From: an uncultured Clostridia bacterium
GTDB taxonomy: Bacteria; Bacillota_A; Clostridia; TANB77; CAG-508
Direction of reading: 5' to 3'
DNA length: 64,000 bases
NCBI GenBank assembly: GCA_947594095.1
Contig: CANQEA010000001.1
Span: 1 to 64,000 of the forward strand
This document shows positions 15,828 to 22,730 of this stretch, piece after piece. Position 1 is the first letter of the stretch. The number at the start of each line of letters is the position of its first letter. The position numbers were made by a program, and so were the translations under genes. Below the pieces are notes generated by a model. It searched no databases. It saw only the letters and a list, made by a program, of their open reading frames with translations, and was not told where the DNA came from.

Positions 15828-16163
15828 ATGATGATGACGCTTGATAGAAGGTTTATTAGAGATCTTGGTAAAATTTTTACGGTTCTTAATGAGCAGTTCT
15901 TTTTGGAAGAACTTCAAATAACTGTTGAAGAAAAAACCATCAATTATGGTGGTGATAGAGAGTATGTAGATAGTTATGTTATTGAATTCCGTTACAGGAA
16001 TAGAGATATCAGGCTTGAAACTTACGGTGATGGGCTTGTACATACCCATGTAGAAGGCAAATTTGAAAGAATTTTTGATTTTGATACTGGTAATGAAGAT
16101 GAGAATAGAAGCAACATCAGAATGTTTGCAGACTACACTCAAACAGATCGAACTGATATTTAA
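15828..16163 (+). CDS. Unknown protein
   Basis: A 111-residue protein from ATG 15828 (GAGGTAAAAT upstream); the ATG at 15810 lies in the ribosome-site region. Contains LEETYG-like beta stretches (RNRDIRLETYGDGLVHTHVE). Function unknown. Confidence 0.65.
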   Translation: MMMTLDRRFIRDLGKIFTVLNEQFFLEELQITVEEKTINYGGDREYVDSYVIEFRYRNRDIRLETYGDGLVHTHVEGKFERIFDFDTGNEDENRSNIRMFADYTQTDRTDI

Positions 16164-16172
16164 GGTAACTAT

Positions 16173-16403
16173 ATGATAAGTATTAAAGAATATTATGAAA
16201 TTGAAGATGGTGAAGAATATGAAATTCTTCACAGATATTTATCAGATGAAGATATTTTAGAATTTGCTAAGCATTATAGATTCTATAAATCTAAGGGACA
16301 AAATGTTGTGGAAATCAAAAGAGATTTTAATAAGCTTCGTATCTTCTTTGGCGGTGCAGATTTTATCTCTTTTGATATTCGCCCCAAGCATGTTTGCTGG
16401 TAA
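16173..16403 (+). CDS. Unknown small acidic protein
   Basis: Seventy-six residues starting MISIKEYYEIEDGEEYEIL. Acidic N-terminal half, basic middle (KRDFNKLRIFF). No known motif. Confidence 0.62.
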   Translation: MISIKEYYEIEDGEEYEILHRYLSDEDILEFAKHYRFYKSKGQNVVEIKRDFNKLRIFFGGADFISFDIRPKHVCW

Positions 16404-16444
16404 ATTCTGGTATGACCTAATATAACAAAAAGGGAGGACCACTT

Positions 16445-16861
16445 GTGGAAGATCAAGTTATTATTTACATTTGGAATAAATTGAACAAGAAGAAAAAATT
16501 AGGTGTATTCGCATATACGATTACATGGAATGATAGTTCTAAATCTTATAGAGCATTAAAGCCTGTAAGAACCAAGTCTCTCCTTGATATTATGAGCTTA
16601 AATGAAGCCCTTAATACCTATGCTAAAACTGCAGTTGCTTCTATTAATAAGAATCCTATTGTTATTTATTCTAATGGAAAACTCGCAAGAAAGGTAAGTA
16701 GAGAGATTATTAAAATTCCTGAGCATATGGATAAAAACATTAGACCTGCTCTTGAAAACTTTAATATTCAGGTACATACATTTACACCCGAAACAAGAAG
16801 TTATCAGAAAAAGTTACAAGCTATGTGTACAGAATTAGTACCGGATGGAGTAAATAAGTAA
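16445..16861 (+). CDS. Unknown basic protein, RNase H-like?
   Basis: A 138-residue basic protein with a GTG start (16445) 7 bases after GGGAGG. The ordering of strands (IIYIWNKLNKKKKLGVFAYTI, then NPIVIYSNGKLARKV) recalls the RNase H/Argonaute-type 'small nuclease' folds but lacks a clear acidic triad, so I do not assign it. Confidence 0.65.
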   Translation: MEDQVIIYIWNKLNKKKKLGVFAYTITWNDSSKSYRALKPVRTKSLLDIMSLNEALNTYAKTAVASINKNPIVIYSNGKLARKVSREIIKIPEHMDKNIRPALENFNIQVHTFTPETRSYQKKLQAMCTELVPDGVNK

Positions 16862-16878
16862 AAGAGGAAAATAATTTT

Positions 16879-17217
16879 ATGAATAAAGCACCCTTAACAA
16901 AAGAACAATTTGTACACTACATCAACTTCATTAAAGAAAGACAAGAAAAAGTAGATCAAATCAATGAAATCTTTACTGAAGAGTTTGAAGATTCTGTTTT
17001 TTACCCGCATACAAGATATGAAACTGAACTGATTAGACTTCTTCAAGATGTTTTTAATGATTCTGATAATGATATTGATTATTTCATTTATGAATTAGAT
17101 TTTGGTGAAAATGATATGGCTGGAGAAGCAATTGAACGAAATGATGGTACAATTGTATCTCTTACATCACCAGAAGAACTTTATGATTATTTAATAAAAG
17201 AGCACTTTTCTGAGTAA
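16879..17217 (+). CDS. Unknown acidic protein
   Basis: A 112-residue protein starting MNKAPLTKEQFVHYINFIKE. Helical and acidic throughout, with the segment NDIDYFIYELDFGENDMAGE seen in many phage-encoded helical proteins of unknown role. Last gene before the promoter at 17224. Confidence 0.7.
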   Translation: MNKAPLTKEQFVHYINFIKERQEKVDQINEIFTEEFEDSVFYPHTRYETELIRLLQDVFNDSDNDIDYFIYELDFGENDMAGEAIERNDGTIVSLTSPEELYDYLIKEHFSE

Positions 17218-17223
17218 TTTTAG

Positions 17224-17252
17224 TTGATTCTCTTTCCATTGTATTATATAAT
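17224..17252 (+). promoter_or_regulatory. Sigma-A-type promoter
   Basis: TTGATT (17224-17229), 17 bp, TATAAT (17247-17252), 34 bases before ATG 17286. Part of the recurring accessory promoter set; no clear hairpin upstream. Confidence 0.8.
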
Positions 17253-17285
17253 ATATGTAGAAATTGAGAAAGAGGTATAAGAGTT

Positions 17286-17633
17286 ATGAAGAGAGAAAAG
17301 ACACCTGTTTGTACCAGTGTTGCAGAGTTGTTAAGCATAATTGAAAAAGAAGCTTTGCAAATGGAAGAATTAGCAAAAGCTCTTGAAGGCACTTATACCC
17401 GCCATATTGAATATTGCAATCCAAAAGAAAATGAAAATGTAACCTCTATAGTTACATATAATGGGTTGGAATACAATGAAAGACAAGGAATCAGAGCTAT
17501 TGTAAAGTTTCAAGATACTTATGTCAGAGACATTGATGGTAAGGTTTCTAAAAATACCGTTACTGTAAAATACAATGTAAAAGATCTTCAGTGGGCTATC
17601 AATAAACACAATAGCGAATATAAGAAAATCTGA
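17286..17633 (+). CDS. Unknown protein
   Basis: A 115-residue protein starting MKREKTPVCTSVAELLS, with GAGGTA upstream. Two parts: an N-terminal helix and a beta-type C-terminal half. No recognised domain. Confidence 0.68.
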   Translation: MKREKTPVCTSVAELLSIIEKEALQMEELAKALEGTYTRHIEYCNPKENENVTSIVTYNGLEYNERQGIRAIVKFQDTYVRDIDGKVSKNTVTVKYNVKDLQWAINKHNSEYKKI

Positions 17634-17645
17634 GGTGAATGAAAA

Positions 17646-17852
17646 ATGACGCTTGGAACGTTTCTTAAAGAATTTTACGGTAATAATGCCGTTGCACTTA
17701 GTGTATCTAATAGTAAAGAATATGATGGACAGTATCATACTTTTTATGAGTGTGCTTTGACAGATATTCCCGAAGAGCAATTAGAATATAAAGTGCTTGC
17801 TGTTTATCCTTGGAGTGCTCATTATATTGGTGTCACCTGTAGAAAAAATTAA
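17646..17852 (+). CDS. Unknown small protein
   Basis: Sixty-eight residues starting MTLGTFLKEFYGNNAVALS, GAGGTGA upstream. It ends ahead of the noncoding tRNA region. Function unknown. Confidence 0.65.
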   Translation: MTLGTFLKEFYGNNAVALSVSNSKEYDGQYHTFYECALTDIPEEQLEYKVLAVYPWSAHYIGVTCRKN

Positions 17853-17863
17853 CAAAAATGTGT

Positions 17864-17875
17864 GCTAAATTATGT
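17864..17875 (+). promoter_or_regulatory. Candidate late-promoter motif at head of tRNA region
   Basis: GCTAAATTATGT, matching the recurrent motif described at 2277. It would start the 2.5-kb tRNA transcript, which appears to run on into the MAGN-family gene at 20517. Confidence 0.4.
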
Positions 17876-18129
17876 ATACACATAGATGGGAATATTTCCC
17901 ATCATATATGAGAACATGGTCCGAATACACCTATACTGTGATTTTAGGCGGCGTTATTTTTATCTATTTAACGAATTGTTTGTATGTAATTAGCAAGTTT
18001 CAAAATTATTGAAATAGCTAATAGAGGGCTTGTAGTTAGCCCAGTTAAGATTTAATTTCTTAGCAAAAACCTTATAATTATGTAGAGGTTAGACTATATA
18101 TCTCGCCCGAACTAAAATTCATATAACCT
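17876..18129 (+). other. Noncoding leader of tRNA region
   Basis: No supportable ORF. Hairpins are visible: GATGGGAA/TTTCCCATC (17885-17903), ATTAGC...GCTAAT near 17980-18020, and GGGCTTGTAGTTAGCCC near 18026. The density of stems suggests structured RNA ahead of tRNA-Pro. Function unknown. Confidence 0.35.
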
Positions 18130-18206
18130 TGAGGAGTAGTTCAGTTTGGAAGAACGCTTGGTTAGGGACCAAGAGGCCACAAGTTCAAATCTTGTCTCTT
18201 CAACCA
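18130..18206 (+). tRNA. tRNA-Pro (AGG)
   Basis: Acceptor TGAGGAG/CTCTTCA (one G-T), D-stem GTTC/GAAC, anticodon stem CTTGG/CCAAG with loop TTAGGGA (anticodon AGG, G37 as in Pro tRNAs), T-stem ACAAG/CTTGT with TTCAAAT, discriminator A and encoded CCA. AGG is unusual for bacterial Pro. Confidence 0.88.
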
Positions 18207-18477
18207 CAAATATAGGTGCACCATTTTTTATTATTATTTTCGTATTAGGACTTTTAAGCCCACAATTTATGCAAGCGTTTGTAAGGAGTTAGCTTTGAAT
18301 TAACCTTTGAGGTGGTGACTTAATATAACCTGCGGTGTATGTTTCCTAAGTTGATGACATACCGTGCCACGTACGTGAAGACAGAGTGTAAATAGTACGG
18401 CAGTAGGAATAATTACCCCACCTGCCCGGCAGAACTGATTGCAACAGTATATGGTATAGCCCGTTAGCTATATTTAT
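18207..18477 (+). other. Structured noncoding spacer
   Basis: 271 bases between tRNA-Pro and tRNA-Asn with no supportable gene. A long imperfect hairpin CGGTGTATGT...ACATACCG spans about 18331-18366. No match to a known RNA family is evident by eye. Confidence 0.35.
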
Positions 18478-18554
18478 TGGGGAGTAGCTCAGCTGGTAGT
18501 AGCGACGGTCTGTTAAACCGTAGGTCGTGGGATCGTGCCCCACCTCCCCAGCCA
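18478..18554 (+). tRNA. tRNA-Asn (GTT)
   Basis: Acceptor TGGGGAG/CTCCCCA, anticodon stem ACGGT/ACCGT with loop CTGTTAA (GTT), T-stem GTGGG/CCCAC, discriminator G as in Asn tRNAs, encoded CCA. The T-loop is ATCGTGC: the usual T54-A58 pair appears swapped to A54-T58. The D-stem is only three pairs. Confidence 0.9.
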
Positions 18555-18877
18555 GTTTAGCATATCTAGGTTTTTACCTCTTTTATAAGTGTGCTGATTT
18601 AAGAAAACCAACAGGATTGGATCCGTTGAAATGGGGTCTATGAGAAATAGAACTCCAGAGTTAGGTGTATAATGGGAATCTGTTAGGAACAGAAACTCCT
18701 GTTATATAAAATATATATAAAAGAGGTGATGGCAGTAAATTGGTTCCAGGTTCTTGACTCCACTCCATTTCTCCTGGCTGCTATAAAATGAAAGAGTGGG
18801 CCTAGGTGTCAACCACAGCCTAGTGTGACACTTCTGTTTGAGTGCACCAAGCAGATAGTAAAGTGTGGTTTATATAT
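18555..18877 (+). other. Structured noncoding spacer (323 bases)
   Basis: No convincing ORF. A possible 20-codon frame follows AGAGGTG at about 18729 but is not supported. The ends GAAATGG (about 18629) and CCATTTC (about 18764) are complementary and CCTAGGTGTC...CCTAGTGTGACAC suggests further pairing. Content unknown. Confidence 0.35.
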
Positions 18878-18954
18878 GCTGCCTTAGTGGAACTGGTTAA
18901 CACGCTGGCCCTTCAAGCCGGAGATTAGGAGTTCGAGCCTCCTAGGCAGTACCA
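18878..18954 (+). tRNA. tRNA-Glu (TTC)
   Basis: Acceptor GCTGCCT/AGGCAGT (first pair G-T), D-arm GTG/CAC, anticodon stem CTGGC/GCCGG with loop CCTTCAA (TTC), T-stem AGGAG/CTCCT with TTCGAGC, discriminator A, encoded CCA. Confidence 0.9.
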
Positions 18955-19206
18955 ATAGTAATTAATATTTTTCTGATAGGCTTGAAATAATAGCTAAGCT
19001 GAACCAGGCACGCCACCCGCCCTGGAATGGGTAATCGTGATAGGTGCTTGTAGTTTAAGGCAACGAACTACTTATTCTCTTTAATGGTCTAATCAACTAT
19101 GTGAGTAAGTAAAGCGTTGTAAGTAAAATGTGCGAGTGATTCAACGCAAGATGGGGTGAAAATCCTAAGCGACTGTTGTCGGAAAAATATTATAAACTAT
19201 ATTTTT
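18955..19206 (+). other. Structured noncoding spacer
   Basis: 252 bases before the CAT-anticodon tRNA pair. No supportable ORF. GC-rich patches (CACGCCACCCGCCCTGG near 19009) stand out from the AT-rich surroundings, and AAGCGTTGTAAG...TTCAACGC suggests a stem. Unknown. Confidence 0.35.
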
Positions 19207-19282
19207 AGCTTCGTAGCACAACTAGCAGTGCAAGTTCTTCATACGGACTAGGTTGTTCGTGCAAATCGAATCGAAGCTACCA
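19207..19282 (+). tRNA. tRNA-Met (CAT), elongator-like or tRNA-Ile2
   Basis: Acceptor AGCTTCG/CGAAGCT, D-stem GCAC/GTGC, anticodon stem AGTTC/GGACT with loop TTCATAC (CAT), T-stem GTTCG/CGAAT with loop TGCAAAT, discriminator A, encoded CCA. Could decode ATG, or ATA if the C is changed to lysidine; sequence alone does not decide. Confidence 0.87.
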
Positions 19283-19283
19283 T

Positions 19284-19360
19284 TTCAGGGTAGAGCAGTC
19301 AGGTAGCTTGTTAGGCCCATAACCTAAAGGACGTTGGTTCGAATCCAACCCCTGAGCCCA
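19284..19360 (+). tRNA. tRNA-Met (CAT), initiator-like
   Basis: One base after the previous tRNA. Acceptor TTCAGGG/CCCTGAG with a weak T1-G72 pair, D-stem containing A11-T24, loop CCCATAA, T-stem GTTGG/CCAAC with TTCGAAT, encoded CCA. The weak 1:72 pair, A11-T24 and overall similarity to initiators suggest formylmethionine type, although the three G-C pairs of the anticodon stem are not complete. Confidence 0.82.
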
Positions 19361-19476
19361 TACATGCCCAACTATCAGGGCGTTGTGTTGATAGTCCTGT
19401 GATAGAAAAAGTCATCGTTGGCAGTTGTTAGGTAAAGACAACGCCTTTACTTTTCTTTCTGTATTGGAAAATATAA

Positions 19477-19668
19477 ATGGAAAATATTTATGAAAATGCA
19501 AACAAAGCTTTAGAAGAGAAATATGGGCTTGAAGAAATTGCAGCAGTAGAAGAAGCAATAGCGCTTCTCAAAGAACATGCCAAGCATGTTCCCACATTTG
19601 ATCTAACAAAACCTGGTAGTGCCTTACCTAAAGGATATTATTTTCCCGGGGATGATGATTTATATTAA
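19477..19668 (+). CDS. Small unknown protein within tRNA region
   Basis: Sixty-three residues starting MENIYENANKALEEKYG, acidic helical N-terminus and a Gly/Pro/Asp-rich tail (KGYYFPGDDDLY). No strong ribosome site (TATTGGAAAATATAA upstream). The only plausible protein gene between the tRNAs. Function unknown. Confidence 0.55.
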   Translation: MENIYENANKALEEKYGLEEIAAVEEAIALLKEHAKHVPTFDLTKPGSALPKGYYFPGDDDLY

Positions 19669-19763
19669 AAAATAAATTAAAAGAAATAGACAACAACGAA
19701 GCTGGACATAGCATTCAGCCGTGAAGATATTCACTAAAAAGGCCCGGAAAAGGGCTAAAGAGT

Positions 19764-19937
19764 GGACGGCCTGAGAACTTATAAATTCTCAGTTAAATTT
19801 GAAAAACCATCAAAAGATGATTGTATAAATATATGGAAGGTCTTAGATTTATGTCTAAGCATCAAAAATATTGTTTACGATATTTTCATTTCTAGGTGGC
19901 CCGTAATAACAAGGGGTTCGAATCCGCTGGCGTCCAT
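19764..19937 (+). other. tRNA-like sequence with large internal insert (uncertain)
   Basis: The 3' end GGGGTTCGAATCC (T-arm-like, about 19912-19924) followed by GGCGTCCA pairs with GGACGGC at 19764-19770 (one mismatch), as acceptor strands would. Between them lie about 140 bases with two strong hairpins (CTGAGAA/TTCTCAG and CTTAGA/TCTAAG). CCA is not encoded and no clear anticodon arm is found. Could be a decayed or interrupted tRNA or a tRNA-mimic. The rest of 19669-19974 shows no gene. Confidence 0.3.
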
Positions 19938-19974
19938 CCGTGGGCGCGAGATTGGTCTGAGGGTACGCCTACAT

Positions 19975-20048
19975 GCACGAGTGGCATAGTGGTTGTGTTC
20001 CAGCCCTCCAAGCTGGCGAAGCCAGTTCGATTCTGGTCTCGTGCTCCA
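19975..20048 (+). tRNA. tRNA-Gly (TCC)
   Basis: Acceptor GCACGAG/CTCGTGC, anticodon stem CCAGC/GCTGG with loop CCTCCAA (TCC), T-stem GCCAG/CTGGT with TTCGATT, discriminator T as in Gly tRNAs, encoded CCA. Confidence 0.93.
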
Positions 20049-20312
20049 ACCCGCATTAACCTGGCCCTTTGGGGGAAGGGTCCGTGTATCTAGGCGTTAA
20101 CTAGAGAAGCGTGGTGTAGGCTAAACTACACAAGTGATTAGACAGAAGAAATTGAGTCGACACTTTTCTTCTTAATGAGAAAGAGCATTTTTAGAAGTGT
20201 ACCAAGTGTGAGTCGCGACCACATAAAAATTAGAATAAGGAGTTCCTCATGCCTGTGAACAGGAAGAGGGCTCGGGTTCTTTTCTCTCAACCATTACTAA
20301 TTGCGAATTTAT
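20049..20312 (+). other. Structured noncoding spacer
   Basis: 264 bases without a supportable gene. Stems seen: CCTGTGAACAGG with tetraloop TGAA inside CCTC/GAGG (about 20246-20270), GGCCCTTTGGGGGAAGGGTC (20063-20082) and GTGGTGTAGGCTAAACTACAC. Unknown. Confidence 0.35.
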
Positions 20313-20388
20313 GGGGGAGTAGCTCAATTGGTAGAGCGCGTGCCCTGCAAGCACGAGGTAGCGGGATCGTAACCCACCTCTTCCACCA
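20313..20388 (+). tRNA. tRNA-Ala (TGC)
   Basis: Acceptor GGGGGAG/CTCTTCC (two G-T pairs), D-stem GCTC/GAGC, anticodon stem CGTGC/GCACG with loop CCTGCAA (TGC), T-stem GCGGG/CCCAC (one C-A mismatch), discriminator A, encoded CCA. T-loop ATCGTAA again shows an A54-T58 swap as in tRNA-Asn. Confidence 0.9.
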
Positions 20389-20422
20389 GAAAAAAATTAA
20401 TAAATAAGGAGTCTTCTCTCAC

Positions 20423-20515
20423 ATGAAGAAATTACAATTCTTGATGGGGGGGGGGCATAATTATTTTTTAAAGAGCTCTACCTCCCTCGAGAACCTCTCA
20501 AGGGAGGTTTTTTAA
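20423..20515 (+). CDS. Leader peptide with poly-G switch (ON as read)
   Basis: A 30-codon frame with AAGGAG 11 bases upstream. With the 10 G present it reads MKKLQFLMGGGHNYF, then KSSTSLENLSREVF, running across the hairpin at 20480-20508 and stopping at TAA 20513-20515, one base before the ATG of the downstream gene. With 11 G it stops at once (GCA TAA); with 9 G it stops at TTT TAA before the hairpin. Leaders at 30186 and 34659 share length, poly-G position, the K(S)STS segment and the terminal stop placement, which argues for translation. The peptide probably matters as an act of translation that opens the hairpin and delivers ribosomes to the next gene. Confidence 0.75.
   Translation: MKKLQFLMGGGHNYFLKSSTSLENLSREVF
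20446..20455 (+). repeat. Poly-G tract (10 G) in leader ORF
   Basis: Ten G followed by CA. Ten puts the leader in the long (ON) frame; 9 and 11 bring early stops. Confidence 0.9.
20480..20514 (+). promoter_or_regulatory. Attenuator hairpin sequestering the ribosome site
   Basis: ACCTCCCT (20480-20487) pairs with AGGGAGGT (20501-20508), followed by a run of T, as in an intrinsic terminator. The right arm is also the ribosome site (GGGAGG) of the gene at 20517. A ribosome crossing the leader would melt it. Confidence 0.75.
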
Positions 20516-20516
20516 T

Positions 20517-21653
20517 ATGGCAGGTAACAACTCAATTCAGTTTTTAAGAGGTAATTCAGCGCGACGATTAGGAAGTCCAGAAAGTTTAATTGCTGGTCAA
20601 CCTTTTTATGAAATGGATACCAATAGTTTATACGTGGGTGGAAGTAACGGTACCTCACTAACAGCAGCAACTCCTGTAAATAGTTATTATGATAGAATTA
20701 TTCATAATCAGAATGAGTGGGAAGCTTGGTGTACTGAAATAGAAAATGATACATTTAAAGATAGTTCTGTACTCATATTAGAAGGTATATATAATTTTAA
20801 AGGTTCTTCTGGGATTAAATTACCAACAACCTTAAAGCACCTTCATGGTTTTGGTAACGTAACTATAAAGTTTCCAAACCTTACAAGTACGTCATTTGAA
20901 GAGTCACATAATAGATATTCTTGTGCCTTATACTATGAGGATAAACCTAAACAATTTTCACCTGCAACCTCTTCAAGTGATCTCCCATCTATTACATTAC
21001 CAGCTTTTAATTCTATTTCTAATTCTATTAGAAATATTAAAATTGATATTGGGTCACAGGAAGGTAGCGGCCTAATAGCATCCTATGTAGTCGGATTTGG
21101 TAATTGCGTTAATTTAAATAATTGTAATGTATATATAGCGGGTACAAAAGAAGCTCCGATAGCTTTTTTATCATGTGATTATTTAATTGATTGTAGTGCA
21201 ACGGCAGGAGCAAATAGCGGTGCTTATCCTGTAACTAATTTTCAGAAGTGTAATTATTTGATTCGTTGTAAAGCTGATATGCAGAATAACAGTAGTGGTA
21301 TGAACAGTACAGGATTTAGTGGTTGTACAGATTTGGAAGATTGTTTTTATAGAACATGGTCTGGAACCTATACGAATAATATTATAGGATTTGATAGTTG
21401 TACTAATTTAGTTAACTGTCAAGGCTATATCTCTACTACAAGCAGTGGTCTGGGTGGTAGTAGTTCTGCGTTTACTAGCTGTACTGGACTAATTAACTGT
21501 ATAGCAGATGGTGTTGCTGGTACGATTGGTTTTAATAATTGCAATATATGTACTAATTGCCGTAAAGGTAAACTATCGGCGGGATCAGGCTTTACTATAT
21601 GGAGTAAAGGAACTAATATATCTAAAGACACCTGCCCAGACTATTCAGCATAA
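20517..21653 (+). CDS. MAGN-family putative receptor-binding protein with Cys-ladder beta-helix
   Basis: A 378-residue protein. Residues 1-55 are the family module (MAGNNSIQFLRGNSARR, LIAGQPFYEMDTNSLYVGG). From about residue 195 there are repeats of the pattern F-x-x-C-x-x-L-x-x-C (GNCVNLNNC, LSCDYLIDC, QKCNYLIRC, SGCTDLEDC, DSCTNLVNC, TSCTGLINC, NNCNICTNC), about 25-30 residues apart, as expected for a right-handed parallel beta-helix with stacked cysteines. The inner glycine codons are mixed, so this gene cannot slip itself; control lies in the leader at 20423, which is ON here. A tail-spike or adhesin tip is likely by fold; binding target unknown. Confidence 0.82.
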   Translation: MAGNNSIQFLRGNSARRLGSPESLIAGQPFYEMDTNSLYVGGSNGTSLTAATPVNSYYDRIIHNQNEWEAWCTEIENDTFKDSSVLILEGIYNFKGSSGIKLPTTLKHLHGFGNVTIKFPNLTSTSFEESHNRYSCALYYEDKPKQFSPATSSSDLPSITLPAFNSISNSIRNIKIDIGSQEGSGLIASYVVGFGNCVNLNNCNVYIAGTKEAPIAFLSCDYLIDCSATAGANSGAYPVTNFQKCNYLIRCKADMQNNSSGMNSTGFSGCTDLEDCFYRTWSGTYTNNIIGFDSCTNLVNCQGYISTTSSGLGGSSSAFTSCTGLINCIADGVAGTIGFNNCNICTNCRKGKLSAGSGFTIWSKGTNISKDTCPDYSA

Positions 21654-21683
21654 TATTGTAAAAATATGTCATATTTTTTTTTT

Positions 21684-21733
21684 AAAGATCAACTATAAAA
21701 ATAGTTGATCTTTTTTCTTGCCTGTATTATAAT
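21684..21733 (+). promoter_or_regulatory. Overlapping terminator-promoter module
   Basis: A 13-bp perfect hairpin (21684-21696 with 21701-21713, AAAA loop) plus T-run. Right arm holds TTGATC (21705-21710), 17 bp, TATAAT (21728-21733). Terminates the MAGN-family gene and starts the gene at 21768. Confidence 0.9.
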
Positions 21734-21767
21734 ATCAATAGAAATTAAAAGTGAGGTATAAGATATT

Positions 21768-22043
21768 ATGATGATGAAAAAAATTGCAAATAAGGTAGCG
21801 CTTCAGACTATTGGCTATTCAATTCCCGGCACTCAAAAAGTTAAGATTGTTGCTTATTCTAATTTTGATTGTTGTTGGCGTAAAGCTTTTCCGCAAGTTT
21901 TATTTAATGATGTTTGGTCCAATTTCAGTGATCTTAATGATGGTAATTTGTTTGTAGCAGCTCATACGGACGTGGCCAGAACGGAAGTTGAAATTGATTC
22001 TTATGGTGTTCCTGTTCTTGTACTTAATGTAGTTTGTGACTAA
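21768..22043 (+). CDS. Unknown protein
   Basis: Ninety-one residues starting MMMKKIANKVALQTIGYS, with GAGGTA upstream. Beta-rich with paired Cys (FDCCWRK). Single gene between two terminator-promoter modules. No family recognised. Confidence 0.7.
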   Translation: MMMKKIANKVALQTIGYSIPGTQKVKIVAYSNFDCCWRKAFPQVLFNDVWSNFSDLNDGNLFVAAHTDVARTEVEIDSYGVPVLVLNVVCD

Positions 22044-22086
22044 ACAAGACATTCTTTTATTTAATTCTTTTTAATAAATTTCCTTT

Positions 22087-22135
22087 GAGATCAACTATGA
22101 AAGTAGTTGATCTCTTTTTTACTTTATTATATAAT
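22087..22135 (+). promoter_or_regulatory. Overlapping terminator-promoter module
   Basis: An 11-bp hairpin GAGATCAACTA/TAGTTGATCTC (22087-22097 with 22104-22114) and T-run. TTGATC (22107-22112) in the right arm, 17 bp, TATAAT (22130-22135). Confidence 0.9.
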
Positions 22136-22163
22136 ATCAGTGTAAAATAAGTGTGAGGTATAT

Positions 22164-22706
22164 ATGAAAGTTACTTATGCCCTTATTAATCAGATTGTCG
22201 GTGAAAGTGTTCAGATTTTGAAAGAAGTTTATCCTTCATTCCAGTACAGGGGCTTCACAAAAGTAAGAATCAGTAAGGCAAGATCCAAATGGGGTAGTGT
22301 GAAGAGAAATTGCTCTACAGGTGATTTTGCACTTACAATTAGTAATTGCTTTGAAGAGATTCCAGACGAAAAGAGAGCAAGAACGAAGCTTTTAAGCACA
22401 GTAACACATGAACTTATTCATACTATTCCTGGTTGTATGAATCATGGTAGTAACTTCAAATATTATGCAGCGCTTGTGAATAGGAAATATCCGGCACTTC
22501 AAATTCAGAGATGTACATCTATGGAATCTCTTGGGATTCAGAAGGATACTAGAAATTATCCGTACGTTGCAAAATGTAGTATTTGTAATAAAGAATGGAA
22601 GTGGACAAGAAAACCCAGAGTATTTAATTATATTAGCGCTTGTGAATGTCCTTATTGTAAAGTTAAATCATTAGCTTTTACCAAAATTTCTGGTATAGCC
22701 ATTTGA
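22164..22706 (+). CDS. SprT-like zinc metalloprotease
   Basis: A 180-residue protein. VTHELIHTIPGCMNHGSNF (about residues 88-106) gives HExxH plus the third zinc His of SprT/WSS1-type proteases, preceded by the KWGSVKRN stretch typical of the family (SRWGSC-like). C-terminal zinc ribbon CSICNKEW ... CPYCK. Relatives act on DNA-protein crosslinks or on host proteins; the substrate here is unknown. First gene of the unit 22164-24183. Confidence 0.85.
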   Translation: MKVTYALINQIVGESVQILKEVYPSFQYRGFTKVRISKARSKWGSVKRNCSTGDFALTISNCFEEIPDEKRARTKLLSTVTHELIHTIPGCMNHGSNFKYYAALVNRKYPALQIQRCTSMESLGIQKDTRNYPYVAKCSICNKEWKWTRKPRVFNYISACECPYCKVKSLAFTKISGIAI

Positions 22707-22730
22707 TAAATAAAGAGAGGTGAAATAAAT

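Noticed and set aside
18625..18775. Possible tRNA or tmRNA bounded by GAAATGG and CCATTTC
   Set aside because: No CCA, no T-loop and no anticodon arm; only the end complementarity supports it.
19762..20093. Protein-coding ORFs across the tRNA-Gly locus
   Set aside because: They run through a clear tRNA and lack ribosome sites.
20150..20294. tRNA-like ending CTCAACCA paired with TTGAG
   Set aside because: Counting back from CCA gives no T-arm and only 4-5 acceptor pairs.
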